Source of the DNA: Periconia sp. R9002
Taxonomy: Eukaryota; Ascomycota; Dothideomycetes; Pleosporales; Periconiaceae
Assembly: GCA_023627715.1 (NCBI GenBank)
Contig: JAMAHW010000094.1
Coordinates: 1 to 64,000 of the forward strand
Length of the DNA: 64,000 nt
Direction: 5' to 3'
Under the pieces are notes generated by a model. The model searched no databases, was not told where the DNA came from, and was given only the letters and a program-made list of their open reading frames with translations. Position 1 is the stretch's first letter. Every line of letters starts with the position of its first letter. Shown here piece after piece: positions 49,018 through 61,106 of the stretch. The translations under genes and the position numbers were made by a program.

Positions 49018-52000
49018 TTACGACGTGACCCCAGCATTAGCATGCGGTACCGTCCAGTGCTCCAAAAGCGTGTCGACGATATCCTTCTTCCCTTCGCTGT
49101 TGTTCGCGGTCCTGTGTTCCGGTGGTCCGCCACGATGCTCGTGCTTGGCGGTGGTGAAAGGCGAGGGTGCATCTTGAGCGCCGCCGCCGCCGCGGTTGGT
49201 GTCATCGGCCTTGGGCGGGGCAGTGAAGTGGCGGGTGTAGGTGGGAGAGTGCTGCTGCGAATGTCGGCGATCAGCATGCTGCTCGTCCAGTCTACGCTTT
49301 TGTGATGCTGTTTCGGTTTCCGATTCGTGAGGTCGTTGGTGTTGGTACGGATCTTTGTCTTGGGTGGAGTAATCGTTGGGGTCGCGAGAGACGTGGCCTG
49401 GATCCATGGCTCTTGATGGAGCGTGGCCGGCGTATTCGGTGACGCCCGAGTCGTGCCTGCTAGCGAGAGATTCTGGCTCTGCAGCATCGACAGTTGGTTT
49501 TTCGACATGGCCAGGATGGGGTCCTTGTCTAGGCTCGTGGGGACGCAGTGGGTTGGGGTAAATGCGAGGGGTTGAGCTCGTGACGGGCGAGGTGGATTGC
49601 GATTTAGAGAAAGATGACGTGCGATGCGATGCTGGTTCATGACCATGGCCTTGCGAGGGTCCACTGTGCGATGGCGCAGGCCCCCATCCTCTTTCCGCTG
49701 CATCGTTCGCTGTCGGAGTTTGAGTGTTCCCATACGTTTTGCGGTCCTCGTAGTGTTGAGTTGGGTGCGGAGTGATTTGAAGTCGGATAGCATCTGCCGG
49801 TTTGGCAGTCTGCGGAGAATTCACGTGTGTCCAGGTGCGACTTGATGGTGATACCGATCGAAGTCCTTTGCCACCCTCGTTGGTTCCGCTATATGGACTG
49901 TGTGTGTAAGAATTCTGCAGAGGTGATGGCAGTGGAGGTAGTGTCCTATGCTCTTTAACCCATGGGCTAGGCGGGGAATGTAAGGGACTATAGGGGGCGC
50001 GATGGATGTCGCCCTCTGTACGTCTGCGTTTGTTGGGATTTTGCCAAGGTGACTGGTAGTCGGTAGGCCTAGTTGCATTGGGATGGGTATGCTCTCCATG
50101 GGCTGGAGGTGGTATACCGGGCGTGTTGAACGAGACTCCGCTATGCTGTGACCTTGTTTGAGACTCAGAATCGCGCCTTGAGCTGCGCTGGTCCCCTGGT
50201 GCAGGTACGCCCTTGCCCTCTTGGACATACCTTCTGTCTCTCTCATCCCACACATAATGCCAAGGTTGCGATGACTCTGTGGCCTGCCGTTCCATTGGCC
50301 GGGAATCTCTCCTATCCAGTCCGGCTGGAGGAGGAGCATGTGGATAAACGACGGGTCGGTGACTGTCAAAAGTATCCTGGGAGGAGCTTATGGAGTGGGC
50401 TCCAGAGGCCAGAAGCGGTCCATCTTTATGTCTCTCTACATGCCGCATGAGTAGATCGACTCTGAAGAAGACCTTGCCACATAATTCGCATGTAACTTGA
50501 TCTGGGCCATGATTCTTTTGGTGACGCCTGAGATGCTCGGCTCGCGTGAAAGACTACACCATGTTAGAAAATTATAAACCATTTCGCAAAACGACTTACC
50601 TTCCCACACTCGCTGCAGGCATGAACTTTGAGACCTTTTTTCGCTTTTGATATCCTACCGGTCTTCGTATAGTGGACAGGGGCTGTCCGTCCGGACATTG
50701 GTTCCATTTCTCGATCCGCACCACTCTGACTTCCCTCTTTCGAACTTTCCCGAGACATGACTTCGTTCTGTACATGTGCCATGGGAATAGCGGATATCGA
50801 TGAATTCCTCTCGGAGATCGCGCGAAGGTGGGGATCGATAGCCCGATCGTCTCTGCCATTTGATTGAGGTTCATTGTGTGCTATCCCAGCAGACACTCTG
50901 TCGATATATTGAGCTTGGGATCCGACAGATTGGGTACGGCGCAGTTCTTGGATTGAAGCGAGGTTGCGACTGGAACTTTCATAAGAGTATACACTATTTG
51001 ATCGGAGCTCGGGTGCGGCCATGTGAGGCCTATGGGAAGTCAAATCATTGCGAGAGTCTGGAGGAGGTTGAAATCCTGGAAATGGGGCGGCAGAAGCCGC
51101 CACACTTGGTTTACGGTCCTCCATTGACGACTCAAATCTTCGGCAGAATCGCTTGTAGAGCTTCTGAACTCTATATCTGGAACATAGTCTGCCTCTTTTT
51201 TCCGAAGACCTTTGCAGATGGGTAACACCCTTCAATAACTCTTGGACATGCGCTGTGCAATGAGCAAGGCCATCTGCGGACAAGGGTCGCTCTGCTCCGG
51301 GTTCTCTATCCTCATCATCCTCGTCGGTCGCGGTGTCTTCACTATCCGAAACTTGCGAATGTTCGGAGAAGTGATCGGCGGCGGTGGCTGTAGGGTTTAC
51401 TCCCCGGAACGTTGATCTCCTGGAAGGTGGGGTCCGACTCGGCCCCTGCGTATTGACAATGAAGTCAATCGTGGGAACGCGCGACGGAATGTGTGAGGCC
51501 TGGAACATTTCGCCGTCTGGGGGATAGGTGCCGCCAAGCCTGCTCTCTATCGCTTGGAGAGCTTCCAGCGACTTCTGCTGGCGTGAATGCAGTTCGCGAA
51601 CTTTGTCGCGCTCTTCCTCGTAGTCACGTTCTGCTAATCCACCGCGGGCCTGCACATGCGCAAAATGCAGAATGTGCAGAATCAATGCAAGGCTGTCCTT
51701 GAGGCTTCCGAGGCGCCGTCTCAACAATTCCGTACTCTGCTCACTCATGGGCCAGGCGCACTCGTCGACCGGAGTCGCATTCACTTCACCATTCGGACCT
51801 CTTTGCCGCCTCTTGTCGATGAAATGGCGGATTTCGGTGAAGACGGCGTCGGAGCGGGCGACCAAATCGTTTGCATCCTGGATTGCATTTTGCGAGAAGA
51901 GTGATGTGCTGTTGTGAGGTTGGAATTGGTGGGCCAGGTTGTCCAGACTGCGCGCTACACTCTGGACGTCGTCGGGGACATCGATGTTGGTAGCAGGGCC

Positions 52001-52093
52001 GCGGGCGAAGCGCACGAAGCGGTACAGGTCTTTGCTCAGAGAATCTCCAGCGGTGGCTGTCTGAGCAGCGGCGTGAGCAATGGATCCCGGCAT
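49018..52093 (-). CDS. Two-finger C2H2 zinc-finger protein, probable transcription regulator, 1009 aa
   Basis: Exon 1 is 52093-50600 and exon 2 is 50553-49018, joined by a 46-nt GTAAGT...CTAAC...TAG intron, phase 0; stop TAA at 49018-49020. The two C2H2 fingers straddle the splice site: finger 1 has C493, C496, H509, H513, with the intron just after residue 498 (CGK); finger 2 has C520, C523, H536, H540. Both have the C-x2-C-x12-H-x3-H spacing. The N-terminal 490 residues contain helical stretches and an acidic patch (SDSEDTATDEDDED). The C-terminal 470 are disordered, rich in P, S, H and Q. An in-frame ATG at 52204 would add 37 residues, but 52093 (MPGSIAHAAA) looks the better start. A nuclear DNA-binding role is inferred from the fingers; targets are unknown. 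Confidence 0.85.
50554..50599 (-). other. Intron inside the first C2H2 finger
   Basis: 46 nt, donor GTAAGT, branch-like CTAAC, acceptor TAG. Splicing restores CGKSFTRAEH and completes the finger. Confidence 0.9.
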
Positions 52094-54638
52094 GGTGTTG
52101 GGGGCTGGCAATGAGGGATGGACGTCATGTGAGAAGCGGACCCCAACGTGCGAGAGCGAATGCGGCTGGCGGGCGCGCTGCGCGAGCAAAGGGCTATGGG
52201 GCATTTAGCAGCGACCCGTGCAGAGGTGCCAGTAACAATCAGGGCAGTGTCGAGCGAGAGGCATCTATAGGCAGTGGCATCGGGGAGTGGGAAGCTGGCT
52301 GATTGATGATGAAAAGTGTCATTCCAAAAGGGCCGCTGGCTGGAGGGGGTGTGGTGTGGTAATATTCCTGTGGCTGTGCTCTACCGTGGCGCTTGCATAG
52401 GTAGGTAGCAGCTAGCTCGGTCGCTGTCTAGATGGGATAGGATGGATGGATGGATATGGATGGATGCTCGCTTCCGTCCCAAAAATAGGCAAAACGGGGG
52501 AAGGGGGGGGGAAGGGGAAAGGAGGAAAAGAGCGAGGCAACAAAAGATTCAGCTGCTGCAGTGCCGATCGCAAGGTAAGGCAAGGTGCATCAATCACACG
52601 AGTGTGAATGGATGAATGAATGAATGATGAATGGATGTATGAAGGGGGCGGGATGGGGAAACCATCAATCAAAGTTGGGATTGGGGGGGTTTTTGCGCTA
52701 GGCCAGGTTGGAAAAACGGCCGTCCGCCCCCACTGCCACGGCCACAGGTGTACTGACTGTACCTACGTACACAGTGTACAGTTGCAGTTAGTAACTTAAA
52801 TGGATGACGATGGAGTAACTGTAGCATCAGCAACATCAAGGGCGGGCGGATAATAAAGGGCCACTATACCCGTAAGGAATGCCTTCCGCCGCTCGCTAAT
52901 CATGGGGGCGGCGGGGCCGTTCGGCAAGAAGCCCGTTTGAGCTCTCCAACACACACACCTCGCTCCTGTACCTCAATATCACCTAACCATCTCATCCCAG
53001 CCTGCATCCTGTACTGCAATCAATAAATCAATACACCCCTGATCCCCTTGCCCATGATTTTAATATCCGTTTTGCCCCCCCCTTCCCCTTCCTATCTGCT
53101 TCACAGCCACCTCCATACGTATGTCCTACATGCTCGCATGTTTTTGCTGCTGCCAGTGGCGACAGCTTGAGTGGACACGATCCGCCCATCCACCACCGAG
53201 CCCGAAACTTTAAAACCAACCGATATTTCCCCCCGGAGGCGCACGCGCGCGCGCGAGCGAGCTGAACCAAACCATCAAGAGCCGTAAGTAAGCTCCGTGG
53301 CGAAGATCAGAAAAATGGCAAACAGGCAAGAACGAGAAGAAAAAAAAAAAAGTAAAAGCAGAAAAAATAAATAGGACCCCACGAATCGCACCAATGAACA
53401 GGGGCCAGGCACCGCGGATACCGAGGTAGAATCCATCATCCCACTCCCCCTCCCCCGAGTGTGTAGCAATTTACGTGCGTGAGGCCTTGGCCTCTCGCTC
53501 TTCCTTACTCTACATGCTCGATACTGCTTGCCCTCATGCCTAATCAAGCCAGAATGCCTTATCGTGATATATTTGTTCATGTACAACGGGACGCCGTGTA
53601 ACATCGCGAACGCGCTACCAACTTCTCTCATTCGTATATCTCTTCAACACAAATCAATCTACCATATGTGTACACATCATCAGCAACCCTCGAGACTCCC
53701 AAACAACCATGTCATAATAAAAAAAAATAAAGAACAACGCAAAAATGCAAGCTAATCCCCTTCGAGCACCTAGACCGAGCCCTGCGCGGCGCACCGTTCC
53801 CGCACTTCTTACGACGATCCTCGACAGATCACCGACTCTCTACAAGTATCCATTTTTTCTTTGGCAGTGGCGACCAAAACGGGAAAAGGTTCGTCACCTT
53901 CCACCAGAATAAAAATAATTGGGGGCCTCAATGGCGTCGCGCAACCTTGACTAGCCTCCAGGGGGGGTTATTTCTCAAACGAGACTTGAAGCGCACCTCG
54001 CCGATTTCTTGAAACGCCCCGCTTTATTTCTGCCTTTTAGTAGACAGTACGGGATGTGCGAACGGTACATGTCCAAAAATGCACTATGCAAAATCGCCGT
54101 GACGCCTTCAATGTTGCCAAGCTTGGTGACTTATCGACATCTAGTGGTTGATTATTCAATGTTATGTAAGGTGCTGGGTCTAGAGTTCCTTCCGTCTTGC
54201 AGCATCGTCATGCACGGAAGAAAATCGCCTACGAATTGGTTTCATACTGCCCCGTTTCGTAGTTATGTATAGAATAGTTACTGTAGATGTGCATTCATCT
54301 GATTTGTGGATTGCTCGGCGGCTGTATTGGGTCCATCGACCCTGATAAGCCCACTGTCCTATGGTACGTGAGGTACATGTCCTCAATTCTCCTGTTATAG
54401 AAAATTAGAAACTGGCTTGAAACTTTCCAAGATGCTTTCTTCCTAGATTCAAGGTTTTCTACTATATATTTACTAATTTAGTAGTAGCCAATCATCAAGC
54501 TAAAATAGTAGGCAAAGTAGGGGGCTGCGCACGAGCTTTATCGTCCACGCTATTCATTCGTAACAAAATGGGGCGTTTGATAGATGGAGAAGTCGGAGCC
54601 ATATTGCACTGCCCCTACCCGACCGGCACGGCATCAAC
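52094..54638. other. 2.5 kb intergenic region: upstream of the C2H2 gene, downstream of the acyl-CoA synthetase gene
   Basis: Holds CCAT/GATG repeats (52436-52465, 52605-52640), G runs near 52500-52513, an alternating GCGCACGCGCGCGCGCG block near 53239-53256 and pyrimidine-rich patches typical of fungal promoters. Short ORFs only. Nothing assigned. Confidence 0.6.
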
Positions 54639-56746
54639 TCAATCAAGCCCCTTGCCTTCACGAATGAGCTGAAGCCCCTTTTCCTTGAGTTTGAATTTCT
54701 GGATCTTGCCGCTCGCCGTCTTGGGATACGTATCGACCCAGAATACGTATTTGGGCACTCGAGCGGCTGTTAGCTCGTCGTGGCGCACAAAACAGGTCGA
54801 GAAAGCTGCTTACCGAGATGATGGCTTAATCTTTCCTTTACCCAGCTTCTCATGTCCTTCGCTGTGATCTCTGCATCTTTGTGAGGTACTATGAATGTTG
54901 CAACACACTCTCCGTATCGCTCATCCGGTAGGCCTACTACACTGGCTTCTTTGACCTTTTCGTGTGCAAACAAACAGTTTTCTACTTCCAACGGATGGAT
55001 GTTTTCGCCGCCCCGAATGATGAGGTCTTTAATTCTACCAGTGATCCTGATATAACCCTCTTCATCCATGGACGCTTCGTCACCCGTGTGCATCCACAAC
55101 ACGCCGTTTTTGTCCGGGACTAGCACCTCGGCGGTCCGAGCGGCGTCGTTCCAGTAACCCTTCATCACGAGATATCCAGACACGGCAAGCTCCCCTCTCT
55201 CGCCGGGTTTGAGGATGCGGGACCAGTCAAGGGGGTCCACGATCTTTGCACTTACGTTAGGTAATAACCGCCCTACACTATCAATACGCTTGTCCATGGG
55301 GTCATCCGTTGTAGTCATTGCTGACACAGGGCTTGTCTCTGTCATGCCGTAGCATATCGTCAGCTCCGTGAGATTCAGCGTCTTGTGCAGTTTCCGCATC
55401 AATTCGGCAGGAATCGAAGAGCCGGCCGCGATTCCAGTGCGCAAATACTGAAACCCTTCATGAGGAACAGTGCCGTTTTTGAGCAGTTCAAGTTCGGCTA
55501 CGAACATGGTCGGTACACCGTAAAGAGCGGTGCATTTGTGTTCGCGTACAGCTTGAAGTGTGTGTAATGGATTGAAGGCTTCGGATGGAAACACGATGGC
55601 AGATCCGTGGGTGGCTGTTGCCATGTAACCTAGTTGCTGGCGTCAGCCATTGGTGAGCCATCGCTGGGGGCGCAAATACCTAATATGCAGCCAAAACAGC
55701 TATCTCTTGTAAGTCGATTGTGATGAAGGTAAATTTGGTCCCCTTACTGGAATAGCGGCGGCGGGCAACAGACTCTGTCTTGCTCTGTAAGGATCATTCG
55801 GTCCCCAATGCTTTTCCCGTTGTTTAGAATACTCCTGTGACTCAAACACGCTGCCTTTGGCATACTCGTGGTTCCGCTTGTAAATTGGATGTTTACAATC
55901 TCGTCAGGGTGAAGATCAATCCCCTCTGGAGGTCCTCCGCTCCTGCCATCCTCCAATATATTCTCATATCGGCTAATGCTCTTGTATTCAGCAAGATCTA
56001 TGCGCCCCTGAGAATTTTCTACAATGGTAACAGATTGCAAGCTCGGTACAAGCTCAGACTGTAGGGAGCTGTCCCTGAGATTCGGAACTAGAGACTCGAG
56101 TAGAGGTAAATTTGATCGTGGAGGCTTGTACGGTATATTCGTTTCCGCGCCGATGAGCAGGTGTGAAGCTTCAAGGTGGTTTAGGGCACTGAGAACTTGG
56201 GGCGCGTTGAACGCCGGGTTCAAGGGAACCTGATTTGCGTTCCTTAGCTTCGATTTTCATCGCATGTCTGCATTCTCATCTCTTACCAGCATAGCACCCA
56301 GCTTGAACAGCGCGTATGTTGCTGTAGCGTATTCCACATTGTTCCCTAAGCTCACGGCAACCCTATCGCCCTTTTGCACCCCCAACTTGGCAAGGCCCTT
56401 GGCAAGCGCGTCGGAGTCACGGTCGAGGTGGTCGTAGGTAAGGATAGTGTTCTGGTGGTGCGATATCACTCTATAGCGTCGTCAGGACGTGGATGGTATG
56501 TTCAAGGTTATGGATCTCACGCATCACGGTCTCCGTATTTACTCACAATGCCTGCGAAATGCTGTGGCACCGTTTGTCCGAGGAGTGCGGGCTGCCATCA
56601 ATGTGAGCTCCCAGGGTCGGATGAGACGAATGGGTGGCTCAACATACCGTGGAAGGTCCGGTGCAAGTAGCTTGGGTTAGGATGCCCCTCGTGCTCCGTA
56701 ATAGCCGAGGGGATCGCCATGAGCGAGCGAGAACCGTCCGCAGCAT
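54639..56746 (-). CDS. Acyl-CoA synthetase, AMP-binding family (ACSF2-like), predicted mitochondrial, 599 aa
   Basis: Seven exons: 56746-56648, 56591-56521, 56470-56287, 56229-55748, 55699-55680, 55629-54814 and 54766-54639. All introns are GT-AG, 47-57 nt. Spliced length 1800 nt including TGA. It activates a fatty or related acid to acyl-AMP and then acyl-CoA. Motifs: [11 protein letters not shown] (residues 234-244, P-loop), YGMTETSP (379-386), TGD (467-469), GRIKD (483-487) and [10 protein letters not shown] (572-581, with the catalytic lysine of the C-terminal subdomain). The N-terminus [20 protein letters not shown] is arginine-rich with no acidic residues, a typical mitochondrial presequence; the C-terminus KGLD is not a peroxisomal signal. 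The P-loop has Ser-Met in place of the usual Gly-x. Length fits the ACSF2 group (about 600). Chain-length preference is unknown. Confidence 0.92.
55680..55699 (-). other. 20-nt microexon of the acyl-CoA synthetase gene
   Basis: Flanked by introns 55700-55747 (donor GTAAGG) and 55630-55679 (donor GTATTT, acceptor TAG). It encodes the HCFGCILG part of the conserved PPLFH-FG segment. Skipping it would shift the frame. Confidence 0.85.
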
Positions 56747-57547
56747 CGTCACCTAGATAGACCATGGAGAGCAGCGCTCGGGTTCATGAAGTACAGAGAG
56801 TCGGTGAGGGGTGTGAAAGTCAGGGTTGGGAAGGCTGGGTACTGGCGGAATTAACTTTCAAAGACGTAAGCCGAGGGAGCATATCACGAAGCTACCCCAC
56901 GTTCATACCGGCAACGCCCGAACCCGCCCCCAATATGCGGGGTAGCTGCTAGCTAACTGCAGGAACGCTTCGAATCGATTGGCAACCATGGTTACAACAC
57001 GACAATCGTGACTGCAACCCTCGACTTCAATCCTACACCGCACCAATAAAGCACAATTATCACCATTACGAAACATTGGCAGTGCTCTTAAGAAGCCGTA
57101 GCAAATCGCATAAGTCAATGGTTCTATTCTACTACATACGCGGCTAAAAGAGCTAAAGAACTATGGACTGCCGGAGCAGAACATTAGATGATAAAGGCAA
57201 TCAGGAAAGCGAAAATTAAGAACGATCTAGCAAGAACAAGAAAACTGGAGAGATAAGCAGGAAAAAAGCAAGAAAAAAGCGAGAAGGAGATGGGTAGTGG
57301 TTGATGGGTAAAGGGCAAGAGAAAAGGAAAAGAGAAGGAAAGAGAAAAAGAAGGAAAGAAGAATATGACCAGATGATGGATGAGGGGAAACAATTTGGGT
57401 ATCATCACATCGTCCTACCTTACCTGATATCTCTCATCAGCTCATTGAAACTCATCACCCACCAATCCATCCCTATTCTCTTCCCCGATTCCCAACTCCC
57501 CAAAGATCTCCAAACCACCAACATCAACAAGGAAATCAACATCACCC
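56747..57547. other. Intergenic region upstream of the acyl-CoA synthetase gene
   Basis: An 800-bp gap between two co-oriented genes. Contains an A/G-rich stretch (57230-57365) on the plus strand, which is a pyrimidine tract on the gene strand. No ORF with support. Confidence 0.6.
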
Positions 57548-57859
57548 TCAGTAATACTCTCTATACGCTCCGCAAATAGGACAGAAATTCGACGTAAGGT
57601 CCGAGTTCGAAGCACCGCAGTTAGTGCACATCCACGAGCCAGGAGCTGGTTCTCCAGCATAACCGTATTCGCTGTATCCCATACCCCCGTCTTCCTGATG
57701 GGCTACATCCATCGCCCCAGGGGCGTCTGCGTAGTCGTAGATGCTGCCCCTGTTGCAGACAGGACAGACCTCTACCCACGTGCCATTCAGCGTGCCGCAC
57801 GACTTGCAATACCATGTATCGCTCGGCTGTCCAGAAGCAGTGTTGGTGGAGGAGCACAT
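57548..57859 (-). CDS. Small protein with two RanBP2-type zinc fingers, 103 aa
   Basis: Single exon, ATG at 57857-57859, TGA at 57548-57550. Two four-cysteine zinc ribbons each follow the W-x-C-x2-C...N...C-x2-C plan. Finger 1 is TWYCKSCGTLNGTWVEVCPVC (about residues 15-35); finger 2 is SWMCTNCGASNSDLTSNFCP followed by IC (about residues 74-95). The linker is glycine-, tyrosine- and acid-rich. RanBP2-type fingers bind ubiquitin or single-stranded RNA in known proteins; which applies here cannot be told. The whole protein is little more than the two fingers, the second ending near the C-terminus (AYREYY). Same direction as the acyl-CoA synthetase gene 0.8 kb downstream; no functional link implied. 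Confidence 0.8.
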   Translation of the reverse strand: MCSSTNTASGQPSDTWYCKSCGTLNGTWVEVCPVCNRGSIYDYADAPGAMDVAHQEDGGMGYSEYGYAGEPAPGSWMCTNCGASNSDLTSNFCPICGAYREYY

Positions 57860-59989
57860 GTTGAATATTGGAGTGGGGCGGAGAGGTTTTGAGGAGTTTA
57901 TTGTACGTTTGCCTTGGGTTTCAAGGGCAATGGCCTGGTGTGAGAAGAGTAGTTCGGGAGAATTCCTGGCCGTGAAGATAGAGGCGAGGGGAATGCTTTG
58001 GATTGGGTTCCGACTAAGCTGATGAAGGAACAGCTGCGGCGAAGACTGATAAGAGTAGGAGTCTGATCAAATCAGGCTGGTACGATTGCGAAGTTGCTAG
58101 TAGGAGTGAGGAGGAGCCCGGTCTTGCTACCGATGTTTCCGGACGAAAAGACGAGCCACTTGAAGACTAGAGGGAACGAGTAGTCGAATAATCTGACAAG
58201 TCAACGACTCTTGGTAGGATTGGATTGGTAGGCGAAGTTGAGACTGAGCTTGAAGGCAAAATGGAAGCTGAGTTTGGCACTGAAGAGGAAGACACTGTTG
58301 GTGTGATGATGATGATATCTACAAAGAACAGAATCCCTCTTTATATCCTCATCCACGAGAAGGACTACATCTTGCACGACAGAGGACTCGTCACTTTCTC
58401 CCGCCCCATATCTCCTCCCCCTCGAAACAACGCATCCCAAAATCCAGGCAGCAATTCCAATTCCGTTCCGAAATGGGCGGAAAGGGCACCACCGTGGTAC
58501 AAGAAACACCAAGGAAACGAGTAAATGAGTAAGGTGAAGTGAGTGACGAGGAACCTGGGCGAGTGCCCTGTCCTGTCGGTCCGATTACGCTCACTCATTC
58601 CCATGTCTGTGTACCCTCCACCCAACGAACAAACCAAACGAATAACACCACGCACGCGGGATCCTCAAGTACTGGCCGCAAGATTCGCCGCTCTATATCC
58701 ACATGTCCCTGTTGTGCTCCCAAAACGTCCGGTCTCACGGCGGAACAATTAAATTGGGGAGATGGAGGACTCGGAGCTTCGGGACATGGACATGGACATA
58801 GACATGGACGCCTCTTACCCACCAGGTACCTATACCAATGATTCGGGGGATAAAAAAAGGAGGCGACATGCTATGTACCATCCATCCGTCCGCCCATCAA
58901 GCAAGCAAGAAAGAAAAAAGGCAGTGAAATGAGCAAGTAACCACAGGGCACGCGTGACACTAACCAACCCCCGACCCAAGCCTCAAAAACCCGCAAAGGC
59001 AAAAGCAAAGCAAGTCTTCTTCATTTCTTTTCTAGAAGTCCCGAATACCGGGGCTAACGATTCTCGCGTGTCCCGTCACCTGGGACTCACTAGGGCAAGA
59101 TAAGGTATGGCCAGGTAGGTCCATCCATCCATACGTTGATGTACATGTCGTTTCCCTTTACCGCCCACTCCGGGGGGTTAGGGAACCCTTACCCCAGCCC
59201 TACAAATTTTCAGCAGCAACACCAAACATCATCATCATCATTTCCACTCCCCTTGACTATTTACCCCCCGTGTGCGGCTGTGCAGTCATGCTTTTCGGCG
59301 CACGCCGAAAGATGTGCTCTGGTGTGTGTGTGTGACAACACAGCACGCACGACGGCCGCCGCACGTGAGACGTTAACGGGACTACATCACATACATTGCA
59401 TACACAGCTACCTACCTACGCACGTCATGAATCCCTTCCCCAAAAAAGTCTATTTTCAATATGCCATCCCATCACGCAAAAGCAAAGCGTCGAGAAATAT
59501 CGATTCCACAAAAAGCAAGCCTCACTCCACACACCGCCATTCCCCACCCATTCCTCCACCCCCCGCTCGCCCTCTCGCTCCTCTGTCCGTGTGTACCCGA
59601 TGCGGACGACGACCACCAACGCCGGTGCGCAGGTGGGCGCGCGGGGAGGGCGCGGCGGAGGGCGCCGCCGCCGCCGTAGGAGACTTAACGTTAACGTATT
59701 GATGTAAACGGGTAAAACGGCAAACGACGGCCATGGAGGGAGGGGGTGTTCCTTCTCAAGCGAATACGAGGGGGATTTCAGACATGAACATTGCATGTGC
59801 ATACATGTACATTCATTCTTCGCATTCGTGTTCGTCTGGCTGCTATTCGTTTGTTTGCAGAAGAGAAGAAAAAAGCAAGGCTAAAGAGTTGTGATGGAGA
59901 GCCCGTAGACCTGTCACTTGGGCCTTTGGGAACGGGGGGCAGGGGGGGCGTTGTCGGTCTACGCCCTTCTTCTTATTTTCACTTTTCAT

Positions 59990-60035
59990 ACCAGTGACAT
60001 ACATACATACTCTGCATACATACATACATACATAT
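59990..60035. repeat. (CATA)n microsatellite
   Basis: ACATACATACATAC, then CTGC, then ACATACATACATACATA. Confidence 0.95.
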
Positions 60036-60207
60036 CACACATACCCTCGTACAGCCGTAGGCGTGTCCGAACATTCATCAATCCTTGGTAGGACCTCGCT
60101 CGCTCGCTCTCCTCAGAGACAAGGGTACGATATCTGACATCATGCGGCTGAGTCCGTACCGTACCGTCTCTCGAAATCTTCTTCCCTGCCCCCGCCCTCA
60201 ATTAATT

Positions 60208-60232
60208 AACCTGGCTGGCTGGCTGGCTGGCG
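60208..60232. repeat. (GGCT)n microsatellite
   Basis: CTGGCTGGCTGGCTGGCTGG, directly after TTAATTAA. Confidence 0.95.
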
Positions 60233-60387
60233 GGTCATCAATCGTTGCACAAACACACATGTCAAGATTTGTCAAATCTCCAACGCCTGCCCGCCCGCCC
60301 GCCTCGTTCTCAGGCCACACCATACATATGTACATACATACACGGATGTGAACGAGGGAGAGAGGAGGAGGTATGACATAAGACCTA

Positions 60388-60426
60388 GGTACCTAGCTAG
60401 CTAGCTAAACAAAACAAAACAAAAAG
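60388..60426. repeat. CTAG and CAAAA microsatellites
   Basis: CCTAGGTACCTAGCTAGCTAGC then AAACAAAACAAAACAAAAA. Confidence 0.9.
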
Positions 60427-61085
60427 TTTTTTCCACATTTGGATAGATGGGTGTGTGTGTGTTGTGGTCCCGCGGGTATTGCTAGAGTTGTGTGTAGTTT
60501 GCACTTTGTCTTTGTCTGTTTATTTCTGTCTTCTTACTACGTGTAGGGTATAATATGAAGGGTAGGCTTAGCGACTCGTTTCCTTTTGAAACCCCGAGAG
60601 GAGAGAGGGGAATAGAGGAAAGGTTGGTTATGTGGTCTGGGTATGTATGTGTATGTATGTATAGGTACCTGACCACACCGCGCGTGAGACCCGGGAGGGA
60701 GAGGTATGTAGTTGCTGTGTTATGTACCTACATATGTACCTAAGTACCTATCCAACGCATGTACATACCCGCATACCCTACTCCATAACACATCAGGTTC
60801 GATACATACATACATGCACGCAGCCTTCCAAGTAGTTCATTCGTATAGGTACGTAAACGTAACGTGCGTGTACGGCGTTTCGTCACGACCGTATCCTCGG
60901 TACTTTTCTCTATGTACTCTACATACATACATCCACACCCTGCCGTTCGTTCACGTACGTTCGTCCCGAACGCCTTACTTTCCATCTCACGTAACAGCAC
61001 CTCCCCCAACAACACACACAAACACACACTCTCTCATCAATCAACAAACAAAAGAGCAAGGGAAACCCACTTCGTCACACACAGC

Positions 61086-61106
61086 CACACACACACACAC
61101 ACACAT
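61086..61106. repeat. (AC)n microsatellite
   Basis: About ten AC units. Confidence 0.95.

Noticed and set aside
49018..50448. Reading the downstream C2H2 exon as a separate 476-aa gene
   Set aside because: Its first finger is incomplete without the upstream exon; the GTAAGT/CTAAC/TAG intron joins them in phase with correct finger spacing.
58225..58524. A 99-codon plus-strand ORF upstream of the RanBP2-finger gene
   Set aside because: No recognisable domain, with an overlapping minus-strand ORF of similar length; could be real but unsupported.
59136..59702. A 188-codon plus-strand ORF in the microsatellite region
   Set aside because: Composition is P/H/T/S-rich from simple repeats, several overlapping ORFs on both strands cover the same bases, and no domain is visible.
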